Below are positions 1 through 13,095 of a stretch of DNA of 64,000 nucleotides, one piece after another. The stretch comes from Acanthaster planci (Eukaryota; Echinodermata; Asteroidea; Valvatida; Acanthasteridae). Location: the NCBI RefSeq assembly GCF_001949145.1, contig NW_019091384.1, positions 1,289,628 to 1,353,627 on the forward strand, read 5' to 3'. Position numbers and translations under genes: made by a program. The stretch's first letter is position 1. Every line of letters starts with the position of its first letter. A model generated the notes under the pieces. The model was not told the DNA's origin, made no database searches, and saw nothing but the letters and a program-made list of their open reading frames with translations.

Positions 1-1009
1 CCGGCAAGCAGCCCCTCCCCGGCAAAAACCACAAGCATCAAAATTATCTACAAGATTTTGTGCACCTTAATTAGTACTGCAATGTATCTCGGTGCCCAAA
101 GCTGTCGACGGGGCTCACACTGAGCCTATTGTTAGCAGCTGGATTCGAACTATTCGGCTCTCTGATCACGAATCACATTTCTATAATGCACACGTCTTCT
201 TACCATATTCAAAAGGTGTCATGTATAGTCTATAAAATAGGAATTCGTATTTGCGCATACCCCAATCATACTAGCAGATATCGGAGGAAACATTTTGCAA
301 GACATGAGATGAAGTGTGGACCCTTCGACTCATCATATTCATCATTTTGTTTGCAAATGCTGGGTTCTTCCTAGCCCCAGACTTGGGCTAGGTTTCCCTT
401 ACCCTAAATTATGTGTGACAATCTATGTGTCTCCATTGGAATGAACCGAGATTAAATTATGCAACCACCACCACCAGTACTCGGACACTAAACGCGTTTA
501 TCATTTCCACTGGAACTTGGGCGTTGCCAGAAAGGGGCACGTACCTTTGGCTGGAGGGCGTGAGAAAGCACTGGATCGACAGAACCAGACTTCACAGTCA
601 AACCATCAAGACAGGGCCATTCCGAGGCATTTTAATGGAAACGAACATTTCCATTACTTTTTCCTCTTTTGTTTTTGTTCTTTTCCATCCCCCACTTTTT
701 GACCTTTTTTTGGAGGGGACCAGCATGCCTGTATACCCAAACCCAGGCACGGCGGTCATTTTTGTGTTATGTCATAAAGAATAATCCTTGGCCACTGTGA
801 AATTGCCTAAAAACTTAAAAACCGAACGTACTTTTTGTTACGACCGTCGCCTCACGGACATTGAACGCGTACCCCTATTCGTATGGCGCGAATACCCGTA
901 CGTGAAGTATGGGACGCCCTCATAATTTGGTTCCTTTTTTCTTTGCTGACGCTTGCGGGCGTCTTTCCGTCAGACATCAGTCGTCGGTAAAGAAATTTCA
1001 CAAAATCCT
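1..1009. other. Upstream intergenic stretch, no supported gene
   Basis: I see no supported gene here. A + strand frame at 425-784 (119 aa) has no recognisable domain, no splice context and low-complexity T-rich sequence in its second half. A sequence resembling a tRNA B box lies near 140-155 but no matching A box was found. The right part leads into the NUSAP1 promoter. Confidence 0.5.
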
Positions 1010-1071
1010 CCAATCACATTTCATCATTAATGAAGTGAACCAATCGCTGGTGCGTTAGCGGGGATTTTGAA
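1010..1071 (+). promoter_or_regulatory. Putative NUSAP1 cell-cycle promoter: two CCAAT boxes and CDE/CHR-like element
   Basis: Two CCAAT boxes sit at 1010-1014 and 1040-1044, 30 bp apart. They are followed by AGCGG at 1057-1061, a four-base gap, and TTTGAA at 1066-1071. This spacing equals the vertebrate CDE-N4-CHR tandem bound by DREAM/MuvB, with NF-Y sites about 25-30 bp upstream. A third CCAAT lies at 1099-1103. The start codon of NUSAP1 is 165 bp downstream of the CHR. The bases and spacing are seen directly; the regulatory role is inferred from mitotic genes in vertebrates. Confidence 0.55.
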
Positions 1072-1235
1072 CACGCACAACGGCTAATTCACCTCCATCC
1101 AATGCGTTGGAGCTGAGCAATCAAGAAAGGCGACAAGTACCGGTACGTTGGAAAAGAACACTGCTGCGGTGTTGTGCGATTTTCTAGTTAATTAACAGTT
1201 ATCTGTCCATTTTGGCCTGTTTGTCGTATAACAAA

Positions 1236-4200
1236 ATGGAAAATTCCAGCGCACTTGACGGAATGAAGCGTGCTGAACTCCAGCGTCTTGCCAAAAAAGC
1301 TGGCATTAAAGCAAACATGAAGGTAAACCTTGTCAAATAGTCTTGTCTTTATTTAAATCATGTTAATTAGCAGTAGGCCTAGCACTAGCAGCAGGCCTAA
1401 ACATAGGCCGAGGCCTATAATCCTTTTCCATGCACGTAGGCCTGCTCGGGCTAACGTCAGTCCCTCTGCATAATGGCGTGCATGTCCCTCGACGTCCAGC
1501 ACAGCAGTGCAGACTAGACGTCCATGTCAACGACAGCTGCCCTTTACTAGTTTCTGGCTCTACTTTTGTCTGTTTTTGTTGGGTTTATTTTTGTCATGAT
1601 GCATATGATATGGGCTGATGGAGTTTTTGGGAGATTGCCTGTCATGCCTCAGCCCCACCAGCTGGCTAGTGTGGCACAGACTCTCACTCCCACTCCATCC
1701 TTGGCCATACATCAGTATATGCAGTTTCGGCGTACTGAAAATTTTCGGCGCACCCACTTATCATTGTGGGCGCAATTTCTTTTGCACACAAAGATGATCC
1801 TTAGCAGGCTTAGCCTCTCCACTTTCTTAGCGCCATTTATTGAATGGCGCTATTCCAGTCTTTTTGCCTTCTCCCATTCAATCGGATGGGCTCGCTCTCA
1901 CAGTCGCCATCTTTAAAATAAGGTTGTTGCGTATACGGATGTGCAGCTAAGGATGGACTGGGAGTGAGAATCCGTGCCACACTAGTGGGGCTAGTCATGC
2001 CAGTACCCCAGTACACTTTGTTTGAACTTCATCCCCCAAACTAATAAGGACTGGTACAGGAAGTCACTGTTAGTGTTTACTGTTTAATTTTCTTTTTCAG
2101 CTTGTCGCATTGACATAAGATCATCTCATTTGTCTGGTTCCCAGATGTAAATGTATCATACAGAAATGAAGTCATCTGAAAACAAGTGCCTGACCAAATG
2201 TACATGTATGGGGCCTAGAGGGACTCCTTCACTGTACATATTACTCAGTTGTACCCCTTATAAAACACGTTAAAATTACGCAGTGGCAGGATTCCATTCA
2301 ATCAAGCATGTGGCAGCTTTTGGGCATCTTATTATACAGAATAGATCTATGGCAACGCACACACTGACCAGAAACTAGAGACTTTTTTTGGGGGGGGGGC
2401 TTATGGGATGTCAGTGGTACTTGCAAACATTTCTTGGAGGTAAATTGATGATGTTTGACCAAATCTGTCCACATTTGGTGCTGGGCCAGTGTATGGCACT
2501 AACTATTGAGTTATCTGGCAGTCAAGTTATTTTAATGACATGTTGATTTTTTTGGAATTGAGTTGTTCGGTGGATCCTTAGATGAGTTTTTCAGTACCTC
2601 CACCATAGCCCATGTTCAACCTTGGTGATTAATTTTTTTCTAGACCAGGTTGTACTAACTGTGTGCACAGCTCCCATGCTTGGCTTAATGGAATTGAGCG
2701 CAGCGAGTCCTTACATCTCTCCATCCCATATCTTACTTCAAATGGATTGACTCATCCTCAAAAGGCCTGAATCCTCCAGCCTTTGGGTTTTGTGGTTAAA
2801 ATACATGTACAGTACTTTTTCCCCTTTTCAGACTGATGCCATCATTGAAGCCCTACGAAAACACTACCAGGTGGAGTCCATTCCCACGACAGGAAGGACA
2901 TCTTCTGGTGAAGATGATACAACTGGTAATGAGTCGGCCGTTTCAACATCCTCCGAGTCTGCTGGCTCCTCCGTCAATGAAGTAAATGATTGTGTTTTTA
3001 TAGTTTGCTTGATACTGCCAGTTCGTTTTCAGTGATATGGGGTTCATAAACTTCAGTATTTAAAAGCAAGACCAACACAAGAAAACAAACAAAAAATTGA
3101 AATGTACAGTGTTAAAAATGAAGTGTCACTTCTTAAATTGCAGAAGTGTGTATGAAAACATCCGATATCCAGTAAGCCTCTGCATGTATTTCCTATCCGA
3201 TATCCAGTAAGCCTCTAAATGTATTTCCTGTCCGATATCCAGTAAGCCTCTGCATGTATTTCCTATCTGATATCCAGTAAGCCTCTGCATGTATTTCCCT
3301 ACGTTTCCTCTAGAAATCAGTCAAGATAAATCTTTTTTTTCTTTTTGTTGTGGGGGGGAGGTGCTTGTTCCTTGGAACTTTTAATCAAGGTTGGAAGATA
3401 CCTAGTCCAAATGCGTTCATGTAAGTGGGGGTGTATCACCATGCTGGACAAAGCTATGCTGAAGAATATACATCTTTTCCCGTGGGTCAAATAGAGATTA
3501 CACTCCATCTCTAAAGCATGCAGATTGCATTCATGACTATCTTGTGGCTGAATTCTGAAAAACATTGACTTGTTTTGACAGGGGCAAGTGGAACAGGACA
3601 AAACTTGTAAGGGTACTCCCCCAAAGAGGGTGGCACGTAAGGGAAGGAAGGGGCGGAAACGCACCGTGGCACCAACCAAAAACACCGCAGCTATGACAAC
3701 GGACAAGACACCAGAGCAAGTACGTGATGCATCTCATGCAGAGCTCCGTCCAGTAGTAAATCTGTTCTTGAGGATAATTGGATGACGTGATATTTGTCCA
3801 TTGGTGTCAATGATGACCATAGCCTCACAATTGCTGCTTCAGCCTTTGCGGAAATGGTTGATGAGTCCAATCTAGGCACGGAGCACTCTGCTACAGGTCT
3901 TGCATTTTGGGCCAGTGGGTTGTCAGTTGACAAGCTGGCTGCTGGGGCTTTTCTGGTTGTGCACTCATTTTACATGAAGATGAGCATTGAAATTCTTATA
4001 AAGCAAGGCTGTTTGTTTTGTGGTTGTTGATTTAGCTTTTTTTTTAAATCTGTATACAATGCTAGTTTTGTACAAGTAGTTTGCCAAAGCTGTTGGTGCA
4101 AAACACACATATTCCTGCTATGTCCTGTGCCTATCATTTACAGACATACAACGTACATGTAAAGCATTGCTTTGTGCCAGTTGGACAGTAACACACTGCC

Positions 4201-7200
4201 TTCTTGGTTTGGTTGTAACAGAAATCATCAACCTCTGCTGTCAAGCTGCCGAACTTGACTGTGAGGAGCAACACCCCCAGGACCCGGTGCTCCACTGCCT
4301 CTTCCACCACACTTGCTGCAGGTGGGGTACCCCTCCGTCGGCAGACACGAAGCGTCACCCCAAAGACGGGAAGCACTGCTCCTGCAACCAAGATCACCCT
4401 GGCACCTGTTGAAACCTCAGTGCGGAGGAAGACCCGGAGTGTCACCCCAAAAATGGACAAGGACCTGCCCACTGCATCAGCACCTACGGACGTCCCCGTA
4501 CGCCGGAGGACGTATGAGATTGAGCAGGAGCAGGCAGCTCCTCATGAGGTTGCCAAGAAGGAAACCACAGCCCAGAGTGATCCAGATATGAAGAGAGAAA
4601 TCCTGGCAGAACTTGAGCAGAAAGCAGCAGAAAAATGTGAGAGTTAAAAAAGAAAAGATGTCTGCTTTTTGAAAGAAATTGGAAAGCTGAGTTTTAATAT
4701 ACGCTAATGTCCAAATGAATCTCTAAGAATACTGCCTTTAATTAACACGGACATGGAGAATTTGTAAACACTTGCAAGTACATACATATACATGTATTAG
4801 AAAGACTTGATCTGAAAGTATTTGGCTAGTTGTCCTGCTTGGGCAATCCTTGCGAGTAGTTGAACTGATTTTAACACCAATCACAAAGAATATTGACTGC
4901 AATGATGTTTTAAGTAGTATCTTCCAAATACAAGAGCACTGACTGACTTATACATGGACCCAAACAGTAAAAAAAAAATAACAGTGTTATCCAGCTTGTA
5001 TCTATTTCAAACTTGAGCCATGTTTATTAATGTTGCTTTATGGTATCAGTCACACATAGTTGCTGATAAAAACTAATGTGTAAATGGACGGTTGACGGAT
5101 CCCCATCAGGTGCGTTTCAGCTATTTAGCTGTTGGCCTACATTGTGTCAGCATTGTAACCCCTGTTGATAGGATACATGCTGTTTATCACAAGTCCTAGA
5201 CATGTAGCCAAACCCCATATTGATACCTGAGAATCTGAGGATGAAGTAGAAAAGGATTTGTCGTCGTAGCTTACATCAAACTTGCCTAAAAAGCATCCCC
5301 GGACAGTCCTGCCTCGAAAATTTTTGTCCCTGTTTTTGACCTTTATATTTTGCTTGTTTAAATGTCAAAACACAGTGTCCCTGCAGAGCAAAATTCCCAA
5401 GCGGAAGGCCGTGGTTGCCAAGTCCAACAAGCCCATCACCCCAGGCAACAAGGACTGGAGCCGCATTCACCAGGCCCAGTTTGACAAGATGGAGTCCATC
5501 GATGACTACGTGGCCCGCAAGCGCAAGAGAACGGAGGCGCTATCTGCGTCGGTCAAAAGGGCCAAGGTGAGTGGAGCCAATCCTGACTGGTCATTCATAA
5601 TCTTGTAGTGGTTGAACTTAAATGCACAATCCTATGTTGTTAGGAATTCATGACCAGGTAACATACAGTATGCTAGGAGACTGAGCTTATTGTCACCTGT
5701 GAATATGAAGTGCAAATGTGTGACAGTGGATGCAATGTGGCCACAGCGTTTGAAACTGATGCCTGGATGTGTTTTCTGTTAGACTGGCTCTATACCTCAT
5801 GCTACCGCAGGATAATGGAGATAAAGCAGTGAGCAGTGCGTATTTACCTCAGTCAGTGTACATGTACATGTAGCTGTTGTATGATGGATGTACAAAGCCC
5901 AGTGCTTTTTCAGCCTCTGCATTGAAACTTCATATTTTTCTGTATACAAGTAAAACAGCGTCCTCATTTTTAAAAAGGAAAAGGGGCTGGAGTTGCTCCA
6001 CTTCGAAAATAACATTTGCTTGCCGTTGACATCTTTTGTAGCTGATTGCCGATGAGGCCAGGGCAGCGGTTCAGAATCTGACATCCCATCGGACTCCACA
6101 GGGCAGCTCAGCCAAGGTAAGCAGGAATGCATGTCAGCATGTGCTTGCTTTCTTTGTCTACAGCGTGTGCCATCTGCCCGCGGAGGAACATGCAGTCCAA
6201 AGCTTGGGTGGTTCACTCTCTCTTTCCAAAGTATTACAGATTCAGTTATGCAAGGTAAATCTAGTGGAAATTATCCTGCAAAATCCTAGTGTGAGCAAAT
6301 GCAATACGTCAAACTGTGGTTTGTACGTGTCATATCGTATTATATTTTAAGTTCTCAGGTACTAGCTGGTTGTATGCTGCAGCAGAATTTCATCCACAAA
6401 AGTTTCAACACTGTTTTTTTAATTCTAATAAGGTTGGTAAGCCAGTCTCCAGGGTGCACATCACCAATCTGCCCTTCGGCTCCCCTAGGCCAACGGGTGT
6501 CAAGAACCGAGGGACCAAGGCTCCTGTCAGCAAAGCCCCTCCCACCAAGAGCGTGACCTTCAAGGTGTCCCGCTTGAAGACCCCGACCAGGGCCTCAGTG
6601 CTCCTGGTTGGGGGAGGAGAGCCCCGACAGAAACGGAAGTCCACCCCTGGACCACGCAAGTCCATCTCGGTCATTGACACGTCAGCCAAGAAGCCGCAAT
6701 TTGACCTGTCCTCACGCAAGTCTATTGGAGAATCTGGCAGGGACAACCGCAAGTCTGTCGGTGGTAAGTTCAAAGCAACCTTGTCTAGCAGGTCTCAAAA
6801 AATAGATTACTCCTTTTTCTGGGTGACACATGTGAAAAGTGTTAAGAATTACAAAACACGCAAAAGTAAAATTGGTAAGTGTGGTTTGTGCCACTGTAAA
6901 ACTAATTCTCTTCAATGAAACAGCTGATTTCATGAGGTTAAACTCAGTGATGCATCCACTGTTATCTTCAAAAGAATAATACACATGTGTATGCTACCAT
7001 GGTAATCTGACAAGTACCAAATTTCTGGTTCTTTAATCAGTCTCTGCACTCCTTAAGCGTGTATTTTCTTGAAATACAGTGCCATACTCTGAATCTTTTT
7101 ATTGACAGTGTTGAAGCCAAGGAAGCTTGCTGCCTAAATATGGAATGGTACAATTTGTTATTTGGTAGAGCAAGATGATATTTTCCTACTGCTCACTGGT

Positions 7201-7924
7201 TAACTTTGACTGGTTGGTGTTTGTGTTTTGCTGACAGCGGTCACCACCCCCTTCAAGTTTGGCCAATCTGCTCTAACCCCTGCTGCGGATACCATCAGCA
7301 AGCCAGCCTTTGATCTCAAAGCCTCACTTAGCAAGCCACTGACATACAAGCCATATACTGGTAAGAGAACACTCCAGTCATTTTGAATCCTTCTGTGACT
7401 CAAGCTGTAAGTTCAGGATCCAGAGCCCCTTTTCCTTATTGAGGTAAATTCTAAGAATTCTAAGTGGCGGAATAATGTGCACGTCAATATTTCTAAATTG
7501 TCTTTTTCTCGAAAGCTTTGTACCTGAACAGTTTGATCCAGTCATAAAACCTTCATCTTTTCAGATTTTTTTTGAAATGGAAGCTTTCAAATTGTGGCCT
7601 CCGTGATGACTGCAGGTATTTTAGTCTGGCCACCAAAGGGCTTGAAGAATTGCAAAACTGTCGTCCATGCTAAAAGTTACCCTTGCAGACTACCACGCTC
7701 TATCCCACTGTGTTCTGTTACTCTGCCTTCCCACAGGGAAACTGAAGCCTCTGGAGGTGTCGACCCGCGTTCAGGCCACCTCCAACATCCAGAAGGCCAA
7801 GGCCAACATCACCAAGAAGCCAATGCTTAAGACTCGTGACAACAGACGAGCAGAGGCCAAGCACAACCGAGCAAACAAAAGAGCCAACAATCTCATGGCT
7901 CGCCGCGGCATCAGTGCATTCTGA
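1236..7924 (+). CDS. NUSAP1: Nucleolar and spindle-associated protein 1 (NuSAP), nine coding exons
   Basis: NuSAP binds microtubules and chromatin and stabilises spindle fibres near chromosomes in mitosis. Coding exons: 1236-1322, 2832-2981, 3582-3719, 4222-4636, 5376-5566, 6042-6116, 6433-6763, 7238-7360, 7737-7924. All have AG/GT borders and join in phase to give 565 aa (human about 441). Residues 8-43 form a SAP-type DNA-binding domain split over exons 1-2. Residues 125-263 are basic, Ser/Thr/Pro-rich, with two copies of TRSVTPK, which fit proline-directed kinase sites. Residues 291-308 (from Trp-Ser to Met-Glu-Ser-Ile-Asp-x-Tyr) match the NuSAP signature. Residues 430-462 repeat Arg-Lys-Ser. 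FDLKASLSKPL in exon 8 and the charged helical tail (504-565) match the conserved microtubule-binding end. The start follows AACAAA, a good context. The extra length lies mainly in exon 4. Exon borders were assigned by eye; gene identity is very likely. Confidence 0.93.
3161..3300. repeat. 35-bp minisatellite, four tandem copies, in NUSAP1 intron 2
   Basis: Four head-to-tail 35-bp units at 3161-3195, 3196-3230, 3231-3265 and 3266-3300, each beginning TC(C/T)GATATCCAGTAAGCC. Copies differ at only a few bases, so the array is recent. It lies in an intron and carries no reading frame. Confidence 0.95.
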
Positions 7925-9731
7925 AGTGCTTACATTCTCGCCTATATTTAGGGTTAAAGCATTCTTCATTATTTGAGCATTGTCTTTAAAGATTGCTGCA
8001 AATGTTCAAGACATTTAACATCATGGATATACCTTCTCAGAGTGTGGAGATGGATATTGTTAAAGCTGTTTGTTAAAGCTTTTGGATGTCACATAACACA
8101 TTGTTGCATGGAGTAGAATTCTTCCGCTGCAATTATAAAATTTCAAATGCGGCAGTTCCATTTTTATTGAATTTTTTTTGGGGGGGGTTGGGAAGAGCAG
8201 GTTTTAGTCATGTTCCAGTTTTTTTTATTGGGTCGAGATAGCCTAAGCCCTTTTTATGGATGGAAACCTTCATCTTTGTAAATTTTTGTATATACAAAGA
8301 AAAATGTTCCTTTTTTTTCATTTTGTATATAATGTGTACATTTCAAAATACAACAGATAGGTAGTGTCTTTTACATCATTTCAGCTTTCTGAACTCCAAA
8401 ATTTTTTATTAGGGTCATTTTAATACCACAAAATCAACTACAAATAGCCACCACCTACGGGACCCAAAAGAGTTGCTGACCGTGAACAGGTGGTCTCACT
8501 TTCAGGGCTTTACATTATCACTATTACATGGGACACACTGCCCATTGAGACCACAGTGGCTGACTGCTTTGTGTTTTTTTACAGTTGTACAGGTTGTAGA
8601 TGTTTTTGTTTTGGTTCATTTGTAGCATTTTAGACAACTTTTTTTGAAAATTAAGTTTACATTAGTTGCATGTAGCAGTGTATAAAATATAACTGACATG
8701 CCAAGAATGGTAGGTGAAAATGTGCACAATAGTAAAAAGCAACAATAGAGATGATGCTGCTTTGAAACAATTGATGTTTGCTCTGTTGGCTTTATGACAT
8801 GAAACTCCACCAGCCCCCTTGTATCAGACGCTAGAAACTATTATTTTTCGTAAAGTAGCTTCTTCGTTAGCCTTTGCTTTTTGACAAACAAAACTTGCAT
8901 ACAGACATTGGAAGTGAGTTGCCTGCAGGCTGTTAGTAGAGTGACAGTATCCAGCTACAAATATTTGATATTCAAATTAACCGAGAAAGTAAAACATTTG
9001 TGACGGAAGAAAAATTTGCCAACGTTTCTTTCCTGTGGAATTGAAAGAGAAGTAACCTTTCAACAAAAGCAGATAAAAGATTCTCCATACAAGAAGAAAA
9101 GTTTTAGGTCTCAATATTTTGTTCTTCATTGCTTTCATTCCTGATAAAACAAGGTTCCTATCATAACCAGGTAATTTGCAAAGTATGGACTCTTATTGAT
9201 GAGGTTTGGTCAGTCTCAACAAAGACTTTGATGCCAGCAAGGAAAGAAAGGGAAACAGTCTGAAATCAAGTAGCTTTTCTTTCTTTTTTATTGCATGCAC
9301 ATTAGCCTGTACACTACATACACAGAAATCTACAGTACATCTCTACAACTTGTTTAAATTGAAACTAAAAAAGACAAGTCAAAACAAGAAAGCTGCTCAG
9401 GATATTATTAAAAATGCACCTTATTAAAAGAACCCAACAAAAACCCAAAGAAAATACATGTAAGTACTTGCAAGTGGTAAAATGTGCATGGTCGATGCTG
9501 TTGACCATTTGGGTTATAAAAATGCTTAACCAGAATCCTTCTGGCATTTGTAATGTACAGTTGTCTGCTGGCTCCAATGCAATACTCGTCACGCCTGACT
9601 ACTGGCCTTGTTTTGTAACTGAGCACTGGCAAATGCATTGCCACGTTTACCAAAACTGTGACCACTGCAGGATGGTGAGACTCTGGTATTTGACACAAAT
9701 TGCATCAACTGGTTAGTAAATCACATGGGCT
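7925..9731 (+). other. NUSAP1 3' UTR and downstream spacer
   Basis: T-rich sequence with homopolymer runs after the NUSAP1 stop codon. No canonical AATAAA was found close to the stop, so the end of the transcript is not fixed. No other gene is supported here. Confidence 0.4.
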
Positions 9732-9857
9732 AAGGCTGCGTCCAAATCCCTTGGCTGCGGCTTGAAATTACACACGACTCAAAGGGAACCGGCAACAGCC
9801 ACTACCATAGACTCGTGTGTAATTGCTAGCCACGGCCAAATGATTTGGACACGGTCA
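9732..9857. mobile_element. MITE-like imperfect inverted repeat, about 126 bp
   Basis: A left arm (9732-9780) and right arm (9810-9857) are near reverse complements. Both contain GTCCAAAT at the outer end and ATTACACACGA(C/G)TC at the inner end, with a central spacer of about 29 bp. The size and terminal complementarity fit a non-autonomous DNA transposon. No target-site duplication was identified with confidence. Confidence 0.7.
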
Positions 9858-12800
9858 TTTATAGTAACTTACTGTTTGCTTGATAATTGCTAAATACTAT
9901 TAAAGGCTGCTAGAAATTCGGGCAATATTTGACCTTATTTACCAGTACTGTGTGTGAACAATGAAAGAACACACTGTCTGTTGCTAGAACAAGTACCCCA
10001 AAACAGCAACACAAAGGGAAATAAGGCAGAATCTTGGTTCATCACTGTGGATGTGCACCTGATGAAGATGCCACAGGTTTGTGCATATTTTGATGAAAAC
10101 TGATCATGCACTCTCCATGCCATATGCATGTGAACCAGTGGGCACATGCATTGTTCCCTAGTACACATCAGCTCTTGTGTGTTAGCTGCACAGTGCAGCT
10201 ATCCACTTTGCCTAGACTTGTTTGTCCATGCCTAATTTGATTAGATTCATAAGCCCTACCCCAGGAACTTACCAATTCTAGATTGCATGATCTCTGGTGT
10301 TTCCCACCAGTAGTGGTATACATAATGCTGGGTATAATGCACCTGTTTAAGAACTTGTTCAAAATCATGTGATTCCACAACAGTGTGTTTAGTCTGAGAA
10401 ACGTGCAACCTTGTGTCATTACAATGCAAGCCCCAAAGCCTTTGCAAAGTGCATTTACAATGTAAGTTTCTTACATAAACCAACAGAGGTATGACAGGAT
10501 TTCAGCTTTGAATCTACAACATGATCTCTTGAAATGAATATTAAAAAAGTAAAAATAACCAAAATAACTAATTAATGGCATTTTGACACATACATGTACT
10601 TGTTCTCATTAAAAGTAAAAACATTCTGAATACCTACTGAAATTAAGGCTTGTCCTTGGCAAATGAGCTGTCCAATATTTGAGATGTAATACAATGGGAA
10701 AAATGGTTATTTTTAATTAAGCAAGCCTGAAGCAATTGCACATCTTGGGCAACTTTAATTTCTAGTCTGGCCTGCGTGCAATAACTGTAACTGTTAACAG
10801 TACAATACATTCCAAGAACTGAACTGTCCATTGGAATGTCAGATTCTGGATATGTCAAAGGCATTTTCAATGACTTTCTGTAGAAAAACTAAGTTTTCGG
10901 TATTTTTCACTTCAAACTTTACCACCAAAATATTCATGCTACCAGTCACTTTTTGGTACATGTATGTAGAAAATCAAACTGGAAGACAAGAATGTGATAG
11001 AAAGCAAGGCAAGTACAAGTCAGTATTTCAACTGCTCTCAGTCATCAGGCCTATTTCAAATGACTGACTTTAAAACAAGTTTGTTCAACTAATAAATTAG
11101 ACCTCTGACAGGCTTTCATGATCATGATCAACCATTAAAAACGTACTACAATGTATGAAAAATAAAATGCAAAAACTATAGAAGCACTCGAAACTGAGGG
11201 TTTGCAATTTACTTTTGGGTCCTTAGCCCTAACCCTCCTGAATCCTTCACCTGTTGGAGGAATGAGGAGGGTTAGGGTTAAATATAAAGAATGATTTTCC
11301 CCAAGCTTTAGTTACATGATACAAATCTCTGTCATTAAATTGCCAGGTTGGTGTTAAAGTAAACGTAAAGGAAGTAAAGTGCATTTCAACGAAAACTGAA
11401 ATATCACTCACTAAACAAATTTATCTTAACCAGGCTAAAGCAAATTCCTTCAAGCTCATACAAAAATTGCAAGCACATACGTGTACATGTATTTTTCATA
11501 CACAGTTTTACTCCTCCATGTAGGCTGTCTACACTTCTCATGCAAAAACCACAATGTTCACAACATGTTCACCACAACAGTGAAATATAAACCTAAAGAA
11601 AAAATCATGCATCACAATACAGCAGCAGAAAGAACATTAAAGATGGCACGAAAAGGACAAGGTGTTATTTTGGCAAGGTAATTTTTTCTCAAAAGCTTTC
11701 TGGCAATATCTGCGAATTTGAATGGCCCTGTGACTTGTTTGAGAACAATTCTAGAAACTTAAAAACTGCTTTGCCATGGAATAAACATTGTGGTTATTTC
11801 AAGTTTCCCTTCAATTCTTCTGCAAACTGTACTCTGTAAGAACATTAGAGACTTTCCGTGAAAGTTACAAGCTACTGAAATACGACCATTCAATGTAGCC
11901 AAATTGTCGTTTGTGGTTATTTGAACATTATCAGATAGAAACAGACAACAGGATTGAAATCTGCCTTCTAAAGAAACCTCTTACAACATCTGTAAAATTC
12001 TACAAATTTTGGCATCAGTCTAATCTCTTTCTTGGTGGTTTTCCGTGCCTGTGTTTGGTTTTCCATTGAAAGCTGCGCCTGAAAGCGCATTTGTGTTTCA
12101 ACCTGTGTGTGAGGTGAATTGATAAACCCCTTTACACAAGAAAAGTGGCAAGTCAAAGAAAAAATATCACACGGCCATCAATATTTGAAAGCTACCGTAC
12201 ATGAGGGGTACAGGGGTAGCTAGGCCAGTTACAAGTTACATGTACTTCAATGGCCTTCGAAAAACACTTCAGAGAGGTAAACAAATTCGAAACAACCTGC
12301 TCCATACACAAAAAAGTCACACATGGCCCAAAAGTAAGCAAAAGGACAACTCAAGTGTAGAGTTTAAAGAAATGACAAATTCTATTTGAAGATGTAAAAA
12401 AACCTTTCTAAATACACAATCACTACTTCATGCTTTGCTCTGGAAAAGGAAAATTCTTATAAAGGTACAACACTTTTCTACTTACAATTTTGTTCCAAAA
12501 CATGAAGAGATATCAAAGCTAGTTTTAGAAAGAGCTACGTGTACATGTACGTACTGTGTAATTAGGAATACCAGAGGCCGATTCCAGTGAGAGGCTCCAA
12601 TACCAGGAAGGCTTACATGTAGATTTGTAAAACTTGGCAGCTGGGCAGTGTGGAAATCATGCACACAGTTTACAGCCACCGATGTACAACCAAAGTTTAC
12701 AAATACCCTACAGAATCATTTCTGTGCACAGTTCTTTGAAAATCTTCCTACTTTGAACTTCTGGAGAAAATGGGTCACATTACACACGGATCTCTGTCTG

Positions 12801-13095
12801 TGCCATATGGCAATTTTCTTGGCAACTTTGATACCAATAAGAATTCCACCTAATTCCTGCAAAGAGCATAAAAGAATAGTTGGGGTTAAATAAAAACTGC
12901 GTGAATACTGAAGGAGATGGTATTATTCTTTCAGAAACTTTGACCAATGATTATGCAAAGCAAAGGCTCAGTTTACTCAAAGCTTCTCCTAGAAATGCTG
13001 GCAAATTTGGAGCATTTGAGAACTACCTCCTGATGTCAGGCCTCTGATGAATCTGCATGCTGCCATGATGCTCCTCCGGGGGCACAACCTCTACT
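9858..13095. other. Intergenic stretch; possible 3' UTR of the 13.1-kb gene
   Basis: No supported coding sequence. It contains one short telomere-like hairpin (11223-11281) and scattered TACATG words. The part next to 13096 may be 3' UTR of the minus-strand gene that ends there; no clear polyadenylation signal was found near it. Confidence 0.4.
11223..11281. repeat. 59-bp hairpin with telomere-like arms, copy 1
   Basis: 23-bp arms at 11223-11245 and 11259-11281 pair with three mismatches around a 13-nt loop (TTCACCTGTTGGA). The arms contain CCCTAACCC / GGGTTAGGG, so the outer ends look like inverted telomere repeats. A near-identical copy lies at 29581-29639. Confidence 0.9.

Noticed and set aside
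130-160. GGATTCGAACT resembling a tRNA B box
   Set aside because: No A box at tRNA spacing on either strand and no foldable cloverleaf.
425-784. 119-aa plus-strand frame upstream of NUSAP1
   Set aside because: No recognisable domain, T-rich low-complexity second half, overlapping frame of similar quality, no splice or promoter support.
6405-6773. 122-aa minus frame across NUSAP1 exon 7
   Set aside because: Antisense shadow of a coding exon whose plus-strand frame has conserved NuSAP context.
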